A stretch of 64,000 nt of DNA from Diadema setosum (lineage: Eukaryota > Echinodermata > Echinoidea > Diadematoida > Diadematidae). The stretch is taken from positions 11,540,046-11,604,045 of the forward strand of contig CM067070.1 of assembly GCA_033980235.1 (NCBI GenBank), read 5' to 3'. Position numbers and translations under genes: made by a program. The notes under the pieces were generated by a model. It saw only the letters and a list, made by a program, of their open reading frames with translations, ran no database searches and was not told the origin of the DNA. Positions 46,378 through 56,800 of this stretch are shown here, piece after piece; the first letter of the stretch is position 1; each line of letters opens with the position of its first letter.

Positions 46378-46645
46378 CTGCGACGGTTCGTAAAACCCGC
46401 ATTGCTCTTCACCGTAGCAATTCGGGTTTCACGAACCGGCGTATCTTTCGTGCGTCGGTTCGTGAAACTCCTTTTTCTCAATTTCTCTTTTCTTTCTTTG
46501 ATAAAATTAAGAATAATTAATTTTGTGATCTAAAATTTTGGGATTTGGTAGAGTTTTGAAAGCACTTTCATTTGGTACCAATATCTCGATTTTGAAAATT
46601 TTGACCAAAATCGAAATAGCGTCAGTTCGTGAAAACGCCGACGAT
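46378..46645 (-). repeat. Repeat with recurrent CGGTTCGT motif, copy 2 (inverted)
   Basis: Reverse complement of the arrangement at 39.35-39.75 kb. From left to right: GCGACGGTTCGTAAAACCCGC, TTTCACGAACCGGCG, GTGCGTCGGTTCGTGAAAC and, at the right end, CGAAATAGCGTCAGTTCGTG. A (TA)n run (46,645-46,707) and a C/A-rich (CCCCA)n tract (46,726-46,770) follow. Confidence 0.6.
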
Positions 46646-46650
46646 ATATA

Positions 46651-46713
<63 letters not shown>

Positions 46714-47208
46714 TACGGGTACCATCTACCCCCCACCCCACCCCCCACCCCCCCACCCCCACCCCTACCCCAGGCCACAGGATGCCCAAAGGCACCTAAA
46801 ATCTTATCTAGGTGCGGACACTAAGGGGCTGGGACCAAATTTTGGGGGGACACTTTTGATTTTTGATCCTCTTTTTGAAAACATATGGTCAAATTTTCAA
46901 CAAACTTAGTAAGCCTACTGTAGGTGCATTTATCGCTAGTGTCATGAATATATGAACATCATGCCTCCCTTGGCCATGGAGGTCCCCAAAGGCTTCGAGA
47001 TATGGCCCTAGAGGTTCCCAGTCTTCCAATTTCCTCTCTCCCAAGTAATAGTCTGTAAGAATGCATGGAAGCTGAACTTGAGATACTCAAGTGAGGGCTG
47101 GACCCCTGGGTCTTTTATTCAGAAAGTGGGTGAGTGACATGGTACCCTGATATGACAAGAACATTCTCTAAACAAATGTTCAAACTCATGAAACTTTTGT
47201 AGAGTAGC

Positions 47209-47968
47209 TTATGGAAATAATCTACTCTTAATTTGAATAGATTTATGTATAAATATATGCAAATTTTTAGTGAAATATAGATTATTATTCCTGATTGGAA
47301 CGTATTCTAAAACAGCGATTTTCAGCAGTAAAATTAAGACCATAGACACCATCACTGGGTACCTCTTACAGATAGAGATATAAGCCTGTAGAGGCATTAT
47401 GGCGGCCATTTTGAATTTATTAAATGCGAATATATGCCAAAAATGTATAAAGGGAAGCTTGAAAGTTAATGCTTATATCATAATTGTATTCCCTTACCTA
47501 AAAAACATAGGTTTAGACACCAGAATACATTTTCTACGGGTTTTATGTCCAGATAGCGACTTATTCCTGAGTGTCCTACATTAATGGTATACGAAGATAC
47601 GGGTTTGCACAGGCAATATGGCGGCCATTTTGCATGTAATATTATGCAAATACATGCAAAAACTATACAAAGGGATGCTTGAAAGTTGCTACAGATAACA
47701 TGATTGTATTCCTTGACCTAAAAAAAAACATAGGTTTAGACACCGGAATTTACTTTCTGTGGGTTACATATCCCGAGATATAGGCATAAACAAGTTGTAT
47801 AGCGGACATTTTGAATTTATGCAAATTAGACACTGATCCACCACTCGAATTTTAGGGAACTTTTAATATGTTATTTTAATAGCTCTTCCGGATCAAATGC
47901 AAGTGGAATCGTTTCTGTTGCAATTAGTTGTGGGTTAACCCACTTTTTGTCGTATTTTGACTGGACTA
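47209..47968 (-). repeat. ~760-bp dispersed repeat, right (inverted) copy
   Basis: Reverse complement of 35,801-36,560, ending TTTTGACTGGACT. TATGGCGGCCATTTTG occurs at ~47,400 and ~47,621, and a third, mutated copy at ~47,800 (TAGCGGACATTTTG). The two copies face each other 10.6 kb apart. Confidence 0.8.
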
Positions 47969-48214
47969 AAAGTGGTTTAATTGAAGATAATACAATAATA
48001 ATGACAATAATAATAATAACAATACTAATATCAGGACATCCGAAGAACAAAAACAAACACAAAACAAACAGATGTATAAATCTACTTTCGTAGAATATTC
48101 CCATTCACCTGCTAGATTGCAAATGTTCAAACGAATAAATACGCCTGGTATGTAAAACTTGTACCTTCGAAGTATTTTTTTTTTAAAACAAAATCTTACT
48201 CAATACCATGTCAC

Positions 48215-48600
48215 GAAGGGCCGGTTGCTAACATGAATTACAAAAGAGCACCGAATTTCCCGACGGTGCATCATTTAAGTGACAAACATTGGAAGATATT
48301 TAAAGAGAGCAAAACGGGTCAATTCGTCGCTGAATCCACGAACCGGCACAACCGGCCAAAATCAGGTAAATTTTCGATTTTGAGATTTTTGCATATTATG
48401 ATAGTATATACCGAGTTCTACAACCTGACAAATTTTTGAACCTCAATCTCGAGTAATTACGTAATAATAACGACTGTGCCACTTCGTGAAAACTCCGACC
48501 GGTCCGTCTAGATTTTCACGAAGTGGCACTATCGCGTGCGTACACGCCGGACTTCATCAAAAATCACTGATCTGTCAAACGTCCTCGTACGCGCTCGTCC
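48215..48600. repeat. Motif-related repeat with a 17-bp hairpin
   Basis: ATCCACGAACCGGCACA at ~48,335 is the reverse complement of the words at 61.9-62.35 kb, and the bases before it (TTCGTCGCTGA) match there too. At 48,477-48,535 GTGCCACTTCGTGAAAA is exactly mirrored by TTTTCACGAAGTGGCAC around a ~20-base loop. Confidence 0.6.
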
Positions 48601-48646
48601 AAAATGGCTGCGCCCTGAGCAAACGGAAAAGAGACAGATGAAATCG
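48601..48646 (+). promoter_or_regulatory. YY1-like promoter element / possible first exon of a noncoding transcript
   Basis: AAAATGGCTGCG at 48,601 resembles the YY1 site typical of TATA-less promoters, sitting after a CpG-rich stretch (48,530-48,600). A donor CG|GTAAAG follows at 48,647. Its only ATG frame is four codons long, so any transcript starting here would be noncoding or start further downstream. Confidence 0.25.
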
Positions 48647-49497
48647 GTAAAGTTACATATCGCTCTGTATTGACACTTACATTATTCGAATTTTCACTTT
48701 ATTGAATGTAGATTTGTGAATAAGGAATTAGAATATAAAAAGAGTGTAAATGTGTACTCTAACAGGTCACAATGACTTAGTTTGGCTCTGTCCTAGCTGC
48801 GTACTGTACGTTTGCAGTCCCACAGCTATTGTTCGGTGTAAGTAAAGAATAGGGAAAGCGGTTCGAACTAGTAGAGTCAAATGAACTCGTCTCACATTTG
48901 CATCGAGTCTGTAACGCAGTAAAATGGTGATATATTGAACAATTTTATTGTTGCTTGTAATACGAGCTCAAGTTTGTAATGCTACAGCCTACTTCTTCCC
49001 AGCTAATTTAGCTCTCTTATAGATCCTCTGAACCTTCCAGGAAGTATCTAACGTTACAGTTCTTCTAGATCTAATTGAGATACTAGTAGTTAGACTCTAA
49101 CTGTGTTACAGTGTAAAATTATTAATAGTGCTCGTGAATACCGCATGTGCAGGTTACTGTGATGTTATTTCGCTGACTACCCTTGAAGTCTCAATGGAAA
49201 AGAAATGATTTAAAGCTACTTATACTAAAAACGTAATTGAGGAAGGTCCTCCTCCCACCTCATTGTCTAAATTGAGGTGTTAAGAGCAACAATAAGGTTC
49301 GTTAATGCTCAGTACCTGAATTCACAAATTGTTCTGTCATGCTATAGGCCTAAAAGTAAACATTAAAAGCATGTGCCTGGCAAGTAATTTTGCCTTAGTT
49401 TGTGGTTTTGCTTGCTTTGATTTTCTACAATCTATAGTTCTTTGAAACACAGTTGTTGTTGTTGTTGTTGTTGTTTTGTTTTGTTTTGTTTTTTTGT

Positions 49498-49530
49498 TTT
49501 TTTTTTTGTTTTTTTTTTTTGGGGGGGGAA
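49498..49530. repeat. (GTT)n, poly-T and poly-G tracts
   Basis: (GTT)n at 49,451-49,472 leads into TTTTG repeats, then T10-G8. A second T-to-G junction with an adjacent (GT)n run is at 50,255-50,311. Confidence 0.9.
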
Positions 49531-49748
49531 GGGGGCTATGTATGAGGATTCATACTATTAGACCAGAGTGATGTTCTCAAACTTCAGATTCTAATAAGCC
49601 ATATAATGTAGACCTGAAAAGGAGGTGGGGAAGGGGGCAGGGTGATGTTTTGCAAATTTGTGGCTCATATTAATGATCTTACAGAATTGTTAGTAGTGAT
49701 GGAGTTTCATGTGACTGACATCTTGCATTCATCTTCCATTCCAAACAG

Positions 49749-49896
49749 ATATTGAGGCATTTGTGTGGACAACGCAACAACTTGCAGACTGGACTGAAAT
49801 GAGTGATGTTCTTCGATGATGGGCTACTTTACAAAATTGTACTCCGAACCACATTCCTGTAGATTTCTACCATCATCACAAGCTTGAACAACAACC
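49749..49896 (+). ncRNA. Candidate exon of a plus-strand noncoding transcript
   Basis: A 148-base segment between TTCCATTCCAAACAG and CAACC|GTAAGT. Two more segments downstream look similar: ~50,619-50,723 (acceptor CTTTACTTCAG, donor AAAG|GTGAGC) and one starting at 51,123 after TTTGCATAG. Every frame through them contains stops (the best run, IEAFVWTTQQLADWTEM, ends five codons later), so if transcribed this is a noncoding RNA or a decayed gene. Confidence 0.22.
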
Positions 49897-51419
49897 GTAA
49901 GTTACATTACTATCTGACAAGGATTCAGACAAACCAGTGTTTGCTAGTACAGGATGCAGGAATACGACTAATAATTTGACTTTTCACATAATGAAATGAT
50001 TGTGTATCTTACTCTTTTTTTAAATTACAACTGTATTTTGTAGTTTAGATGGACGTGAAGCACTGACATAACATGGAATCCGACATTTTGACATCTAATT
50101 ACCTGCAGTCATGCTGCATTTTGGTATAAAGGCAATGCTGTCTCTCAATCTGATCTTGATATGGTACCAATATGCATTTCTTCAGTGTCATTTATCTTTC
50201 ATTACTGTTATAACTGTAGTTGTGGTGTTTTGTTTTGTTTTTGTTTTTTTTTTGCTGTGTGTGTGTGTGTGTGTGTGGTTTTCTTTTTTCTTTTTTTTTG
50301 GGGGGGGGGGGACAATGGAGATGGGGAATGAGCAGCTCTCTGTGCTGATATGAGATGCCATCAACTTTGCAAAAGTCAATGGCACATACTGTATGACAAA
50401 TACTTGGCAAAGACGATGAAAATGAAAGGTCCCAATATACATTTAAAGCTTAATTCATATTAATGTTGGGTGTTTTTTTTTTTTTTTTTGCTTTCTACAC
50501 TCAGAAGTCAAATGTTGTAAGAATCTGAGACTTTACTTAATACATGGGGTTGACTGTGTCACTGATTTTCACTTGTGATGTTCTGCTTTCTTTATTCTTT
50601 GTCTTATTCTTTACTTCAGTTCTGCTCCTGATTCTAGTCAACAATGTGTTCATTCACCATTTCGTCTGGCTTAGCATCCTCTTCTTACTGCACTCAAAGG
50701 TTACATTGTGCACTGAGCTAAAGGTGAGCAAGATATAAACGGCAATCAGTGCAACACCTATTCATGTAGTATTCGGTTTTATTTTGTCATAGATATTACT
50801 CAGAATATCCAGTGTCATTGGACAATTAGAAGTTATCCTAGTATAGTCTTGTTATGTACATTATCACATTGATTCAAACTTATACGGTGTAATTCAACAG
50901 AATTGCATTAGCACTTTTGAGCAAAACACTACCAAAGTGTTGATATGAAAGGAACACTATTGTATAATAATTTTCTCAGGCAAATCAAATATAGTTTTAC
51001 AGATGTGCAAAAATTGTTTAAGTAGTATGTTATGACTGTCTTCTCAAATAATTATCATCATTCCCCTCTGCAATATAGAAGTAACATTGTCTGTGAAAAA
51101 ACAATTGTTCATCTTTGCATAGGGAGAGAAGCTGATGACAACTGTCTACTAGATATGTCGAAGTGGAGAAAGCAAAGAGAAACCCGGAACAGCTTCAAAT
51201 GACTAGGGTGGCTGAGCTGAACATCTGCACCAAAGTCCAAGCCAGGGATCATTATGGAAGGAGATCATAGCAATATTTCACTACAATCACAGAGTTGCTC
51301 CATACAGCGAACTTTTCACAATGTGTGTGCCTGATGAATGGGCAGTCAGGTTCTGGCAGAACATTATCTCGATATTCTGCGTAATGTCGTATTTAATGAC
51401 TTTGGGTTGTGTGTGTGCA

Positions 51420-51595
51420 GAAAGGGGGGGGGGGGGTGGGTAGTGTGATTATAAAATATGGCATCATTTTAATAGCAATAATAATAATAATAATAATAAT
51501 TATAATAATAATAGTGATGGTAATAATGATAATATCAATAATAATAATAATATAAATGATAATAAAAGTAATAATAACAATAATCAACAGTGCTT
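51420..51595. repeat. Poly-G tract and (ATA)n microsatellite
   Basis: G11 at ~51,424 and an (ATA/ATT)n stretch from 51,472 to 51,590. The latter is probably the expanded 3' tail of the LINE fragment that follows. Confidence 0.85.
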
Positions 51596-52120
51596 ATGTA
51601 TAGCACATAGAACATTCTGTGTTATGTCCGTATGTGCTCAAGGATTAAAATGATTACACAAAAACATACAATTGCAAATAACAATAATACCTTGTTTCAT
51701 GTTTAGACTGTAATGAAGGCATTCCCAAGGCATACTTAGGTTTGTTAACATTTGTAAATTATTTCAAATTCTGGGGTAGATTATTCCATATGGTAGAGAC
51801 ATGACAAGCAAGTATGTATGTTGTTGCTTTTTTATTCAGCATAACAAATAAGTCCCTGACTTTCGAACAAAGGTTTCTCTCTGGTGTGTCTCCTATTTAA
51901 AGTAGTTCTCTCAAATAGTGTGTATTCAAAAGTTAATATCAACAGTTTGTACTGAATATGAATTTTGACTTGAAGCCAGTGGAAGCTTTGTAGAACCACT
52001 TAAATTTGTGTTAATATGTTGTTGTTGTTTTTTTTTTAATTTGAACACTAGTCTTGCAGCAGAGTTTGGGATAGCTTGTTATCTCTGTATCTGTTTGACT
52101 GACAATCCACAAACTAATTA
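51470..52120 (-). pseudogene. 3' fragment of a LINE, minus strand, degenerate
   Basis: Read on the minus strand, the fragment ends in a GTGCTATACATAAGCACTG stem followed by the (TTA)n tail, the usual 3' end of CR1-like LINEs. Upstream the broken reading frame gives RRHTRE, CLSCLYHMENNLP-like and FEIIYKC pieces that fit the RT C-terminal region ('...WNNLP...'). Frameshifts and stops show it is inactive. Confidence 0.5.
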
Positions 52121-52129
52121 ATGATGAAA

Positions 52130-52679
52130 TCAACATGTCAAATGAAGAAACAATGAACTGAACATACTGCTATGTGTTTATCGATGGAGTCGCACATTTT
52201 CCAAATATTGTATGTGAAAGAATCAAGGGGACATTAAGGGACATTAATCCTAAGTACTGTATCTTACACTGTCACTTTATTCACTGGCATTAATCGTGAT
52301 AACAATCAATCCATGGGTCTCTCCACACAGCTTTGTCACAATGATGCCTTCCTCAATTTCCACTGTAATATGCTTCCATTCTCTTTGGCTTAACAGTGCT
52401 TTTCACAACAAAAACTTTATAAGTATCAAAAGCCATATAAAATGTATTTTCTTTTTCTTTGTTTTTGAACCAGCTCACCTATCATACTATTCATTTTGCC
52501 TCCTTTAGCCAGGCCGCCATTAGGCCAATCCCATTCAAAATTCTCAGTATTTTTTTTTGTTATCATGCCTACCCCAGCACCTCGGACACCCACAGCAGAT
52601 GTAAATTAAATCAGGACTAAGCTTCAAGTCAAGTTGTGCGAGCTAGAAAGGTATTAGGAGACTGCAAGAGGGTTATAAG
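52130..52679. other. Flank of the LTR element, no gene recognised
   Basis: Plain sequence ending in the target site ...GGTTATAAG just before the 5' LTR. Confidence 0.5.
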
Positions 52680-52854
52680 TGTTATGGATACATGTGCCTT
52701 GTATTATCATTTCTGGGCACTTTATTGTTCCGCGGAGGAATATGTAAATAAAGAGTTCGACAAGATGACCGAGATCGACCAAACACCTTGTTTGAGAGTC
52801 TGGGTATTTTGGTGGTTATGATGGTTCGCTAGGCCAAGTTAACCTCCCGTAACA
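52680..52854 (+). repeat. 5' LTR (175 bp)
   Basis: TG...CA ends with short inverted TGTTA/TAACA. AATAAA-like ATAAAGAG lies at ~52,748. It is identical by eye to 59,062-59,236. The LTR is short for gypsy elements. Confidence 0.95.
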
Positions 52855-52856
52855 AA

Positions 52857-52875
52857 TTGGGGGCACGTCACGAGA
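52857..52875 (+). other. Probable primer-binding site
   Basis: TTGGGGGCACGTCACGAG begins two bases after the 5' LTR. The TGG fits pairing with a tRNA CCA end. Which tRNA primes cannot be told without a tRNA set. Confidence 0.45.
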
Positions 52876-53375
52876 GTTCGGCAGGGTTTCTGCGGACTTA
52901 GGTGATTTGGTCGGGCTTGATATGATCCCAGGAGTGTTTTTTCGTTCTCGCTTGGCCGATGAATTTCGGTGAGTAGCGTGGTGTAGCACTCTATGCTATC
53001 TTGGACATGGGCGATCGCGATACAGTTTACGTCGTGTCGCGCAACTACGTACAGTATTGTATGTAGTTTGCATCGTGATTGTTACAGTTTACTGTATGTG
53101 CAGGTGTTACGATTTGAGCAAGCATGATGCGTTTATGGCGTAGTGTGTGTGTGTGTGTGGACGCGGAGTGATATGTTATACATTTTGATGTAAATCGGTC
53201 GTCTTTCTGTGTCTGCCTGAGGGAAGCACACGTTCGTATTTCTTTCGGGATCGAAAGGGTTAATTTGGCACGTGCGTAGTGTTGAGGATGGTCTAGTCCG
53301 GTTATACGCTGCGTGTGTGTAGTGTCTGCGTGGAAACGTTGGTCAAACGTTGGTCGTTGGTCCCGTACGTGGTGG

Positions 53376-53712
53376 TTCGTGTGTGGTTCAGCATACGGGT
53401 TATTCCACGGCGGTTTGTACAGCTGTATGTGGTTTAGCATACAGGTGATTTCACGGTGGTTCGTGTGTGGTTTAGCACACGGGTTATTCCACGGTGGTTT
53501 GTATGTGGTTTAGCATACAGGTGATTTCACGGTTGTTCGTGTGTGGCATAGCACACGGGTTATTCCACGGTGGTTTGTGTGTGGTTTAGCACACAGGTAA
53601 TGTCATTGTTGTTCGTGTGTGGTTGAGCACACGGGTTATTTCAAGTCGGTTCGTATGTGGTCTAGCATACGGATTATTCCCAGTCGGGTCGTGTGTGGTA
53701 TAGCATACGGGT
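53376..53712 (+). repeat. Array of nine ~38-bp hairpin units in the retrotransposon leader
   Basis: Nine units at 37-39 bp spacing (47 between the first two) each carry a 6-bp stem around an 8-base loop TGGTTTAG or a variant. The stems are CGTGTG/CACACG, TGTATG/CATACA, TGTGTG/CACACA and CGTATG/CATACG. Two stem positions change together on both sides; two units have a G-T wobble. Units alternate between a C-G and a T-A outer pair over the first six, giving a ~76-bp dimer. It lies ~110 bases before the ATG, so it would be part of the genomic RNA leader. Confidence 0.85.
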
Positions 53713-53825
53713 TATTGTTTATAGTGCGACTGGTTTTCTTCAGTTGAAAAGAGTTTTTCAGCTGGCTGGCTGGTGAGAAGTCAGGTTTTCTTGTTGCACT
53801 ATTAACTGTACATTATTGGTGCATA

Positions 53826-56800
53826 ATGGAGAAAGATCAAGATTTTTCCATTGCGAAGTTTGTGGATTCACCCACAGTTGAAGAGTTGCTAACCTTGAAA
53901 AAGGTTGATTTGTTGCGTGTTGCAGAAAACTACAAGGTTCCTGCTGTGAAGAGTACAATGAAAAAGTCAGAGATTACACAGCACACAATCAAATTTCTTG
54001 TAGATGAAGAAGTATTTCCCCTCCAGGCATTGCGTAGCATATCAGGTAGTCCCCCTGGTGATGTGCAAGGGAGTGTAGAAGTACGTCTGAAAGAGCTTGA
54101 ACTTGAGAAAGCGAGAATTGAGTTAGAGAGAGAGAGGGTTTCTCTAGAAAGGGCTCGTCAAGTCGGTGAGAGAGAGTATGGTGTAAGCGTCAGTGGTGGG
54201 CATTTTGATATCGCCAAAAATGTCAGAATGGTCCCTGAGTTCGATGAAGGAGATGTGGATAGATATTTCCTGCACTTCGAACAAGTGGCGGATAGCATGG
54301 AATGGCCAAAAGAAAAATGGCCTCATCTCTTGCAGACTAAGTTAAAGGGAAAGGCATGTGATGCTTATGCTTCACTGTCGCGCGAAGAGGCTCAGCATTA
54401 CGCAACAGTAAAAAAGGCAATTCTGAACGCGTACGCCTTGGTTCCTGAAGCGTACAGACAAAAATTCAGGAATAGTAGAAAACTAGAGTCACAGTCATTC
54501 AGAGAGTTTGCAAAAGTGAAGGAAATTGCCTTCACTCGTTGGTTGCAATCAGTAGGTGTGGCTACTGTTGAAGATTTGCGGGAACTTGTGCTACTAGAGG
54601 AGTTTAAGAGTTCACTACCTCAAGAGGTGCGTACACATATTGAGGAACAAAAAGCGAAAACTTTGTCGGTAGCTAGTACAATGGCTGACGAGTATACTCT
54701 GTCCCGTAGTCATGGAAACAGGTATGTAGGAAGCAAATATGCAGCTCCTAGTCGTCTAAGTGTTGGCAAGACAAAGACAGAGGGGAAGGCTGGTCTAGTG
54801 GTAGAAAATGAGACTGACAAGAAAGGTAGGAACACTGAGAAGCCTATTGTGTGTTTCCATTGTAGGCAACCAGGGCATGTGAAGTCTACTTGTCCAGTTC
54901 TGAACAAGAAAAAACAGGAAAAAGACAAAGAAAAGAAGTCTCATCCAAATGGATTGGTGAGTCGTTCGGTTGAATCGACAGGTGATGGGTGTGAACAAGC
55001 TCAGAGTGTGATTAAGTCAGCTGATCAAGACAAGATTAAGTCTCAGTATGAACCATTCACTTCTGTAGGCTATGTGTCATTGGTAGGGTGTGATGAAGCA
55101 AGAAAGGTTACCATCCTGCGAGATACTGGTGCATCCCAGTCATTGATTCTTGACAGTGTTTTACCTTTTGGGCAAACGTCGTCCACAGGCACAAGTGTAC
55201 TGTTACAAGGAGTAGAAGGAGGTTACGTTGAAGCCCCTCTTCACACAGTCGATTTGCAGTCAGGCCTAGTTTCAGGAAGGGTGAGCCTTGGTGTTAGGAA
55301 GTCACTTCCTATGGATGGTGTAGCATTGATATTAGGCAATGATCTTGCAGGAGACAAAGTGACTATTCCAGTGGTCAGTGCAGTCCCTTTGGATAGAGAA
55401 GGAAATGAGACAGCTGCATTGGTTCAGGAATTCCCTGAAGTTTTCCCAGCTTGTGTTGTCACACGTTCCATGTCTAGGAAATCAGAGGAGTCTGAAATGA
55501 AGGCTAGTCCAGAGGATATCAGTCTAGAAGGGAGTTTTGTCTGTCGGTTGGATGATGTAGAAGTAAGCAAACCCGCAGCATCAAAATCACATGAGATAGG
55601 GGATGAGTCTCAGCCTGTAGATGAAAATGAGATTGGGTTGAACAAGAGCTCTTTGATTGACGCACAGAAGAATGATCCACAGTTGGTAGCATTGTGTGAT
55701 AGTGCTCTTGCTGAAGAAGAAGCACTGAGTGAAGGAACTTGCTACTATGTGAAAGGAGATGTGTTGATGAGGAAGTGGATGCCAGTTGACTCTTCTAGTG
55801 ATGAAGAATGGCGAGAAGTTCACCAAATTGTTATTCCAAGAGTATTTCGTAAACATATCTTGAGTGTGTCGCATGAGTCAGCTCTTGGTGGTCATCTTGG
55901 AGTCAATAAGACAGTTGACAAGATTTTGAAACATTTCTTTTGGCCTGGCTTGAGACGGGATGTTTCAGATTTCTGTAGAACTTGCCATGTTTGTCAAGTG
56001 GTGGGGAAACCTAATCAGAAGATTCCTCCTGCTCCCCTAAAGCCCATACCAGCATTTGATGAGCCGTTTAGCACAGTTATCATAGACTGTGTTGGTCCTT
56101 TGCCAAAGACAAAGGCTGGACATGAGTACTTGCTCACTATGATGTGCGCTTCTACGAGATTTCCAGAAGCTGTGCCACTTCGGCGTATCACTGCACAGAA
56201 CGTTAGCAAGGCGTTAGTGAAGTTCTTCACAACGGTTGGCTTGCCAAAGGTAGTGCAATCAGACCAGGGTTCCAACTTCACTTCAAAGATATTTCAGCAT
56301 GTGATGCGTGTGTTGGGTATCAAATGTGTTACCTCGAGTGCCTATCATCCACAGAGTCAAGGCGCTCTGGAACGTTTTCATCAGACGCTGAAGAACATGA
56401 TGAGAACATACTGCTTTGAGGTCGAGAAGGACTGGGATGAAGGCTTGCCGTTGTTGCTTTTCTCGGTGAGAGAGTCTGTGCAGGAGTCCTTAGGATTTAG
56501 TCCCTTTGAGTTAGTGTTTGGACACGAGGTTCGTGGTCCACTGAAGGTCTTGAGAGAGAAGCTGTTGGGTGAGGATGAGTCACCTGGTTTGTTGAATTAC
56601 GTGACCACGTTCCGTGGTAGGCTGACTCGTGCACGTGAATTTGCAGCTGGACATTTGAGAAACAGTCAAAAGAACATGAAACAGTTGTTTGATAAGAGGT
56701 CCAGGGAAAGGATGTTCAGTCCCGGTGAAAAGGTATTGATACTGCTGCCCATTCCTGGTAATCCTCTGTGTGCTCGCTTCTCTGGTCCCTATGTCGTGGA

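Noticed and set aside
48233..48439. 68-codon frame starting MNYKRAPNFPTVHH
   Set aside because: It overlaps the CGAACCGG repeat and has no splice or domain support.
50544..50738. Hydrophobic 64-codon frame as a small membrane protein
   Set aside because: Chance Leu/Phe/Val translation of T-rich sequence; no conservation or splice evidence for coding.
53313..53513. 66-codon Trp/Gly-rich frame upstream of the retrotransposon polyprotein
   Set aside because: It lies in the hairpin repeat array and is in another frame; the repeat explains it.
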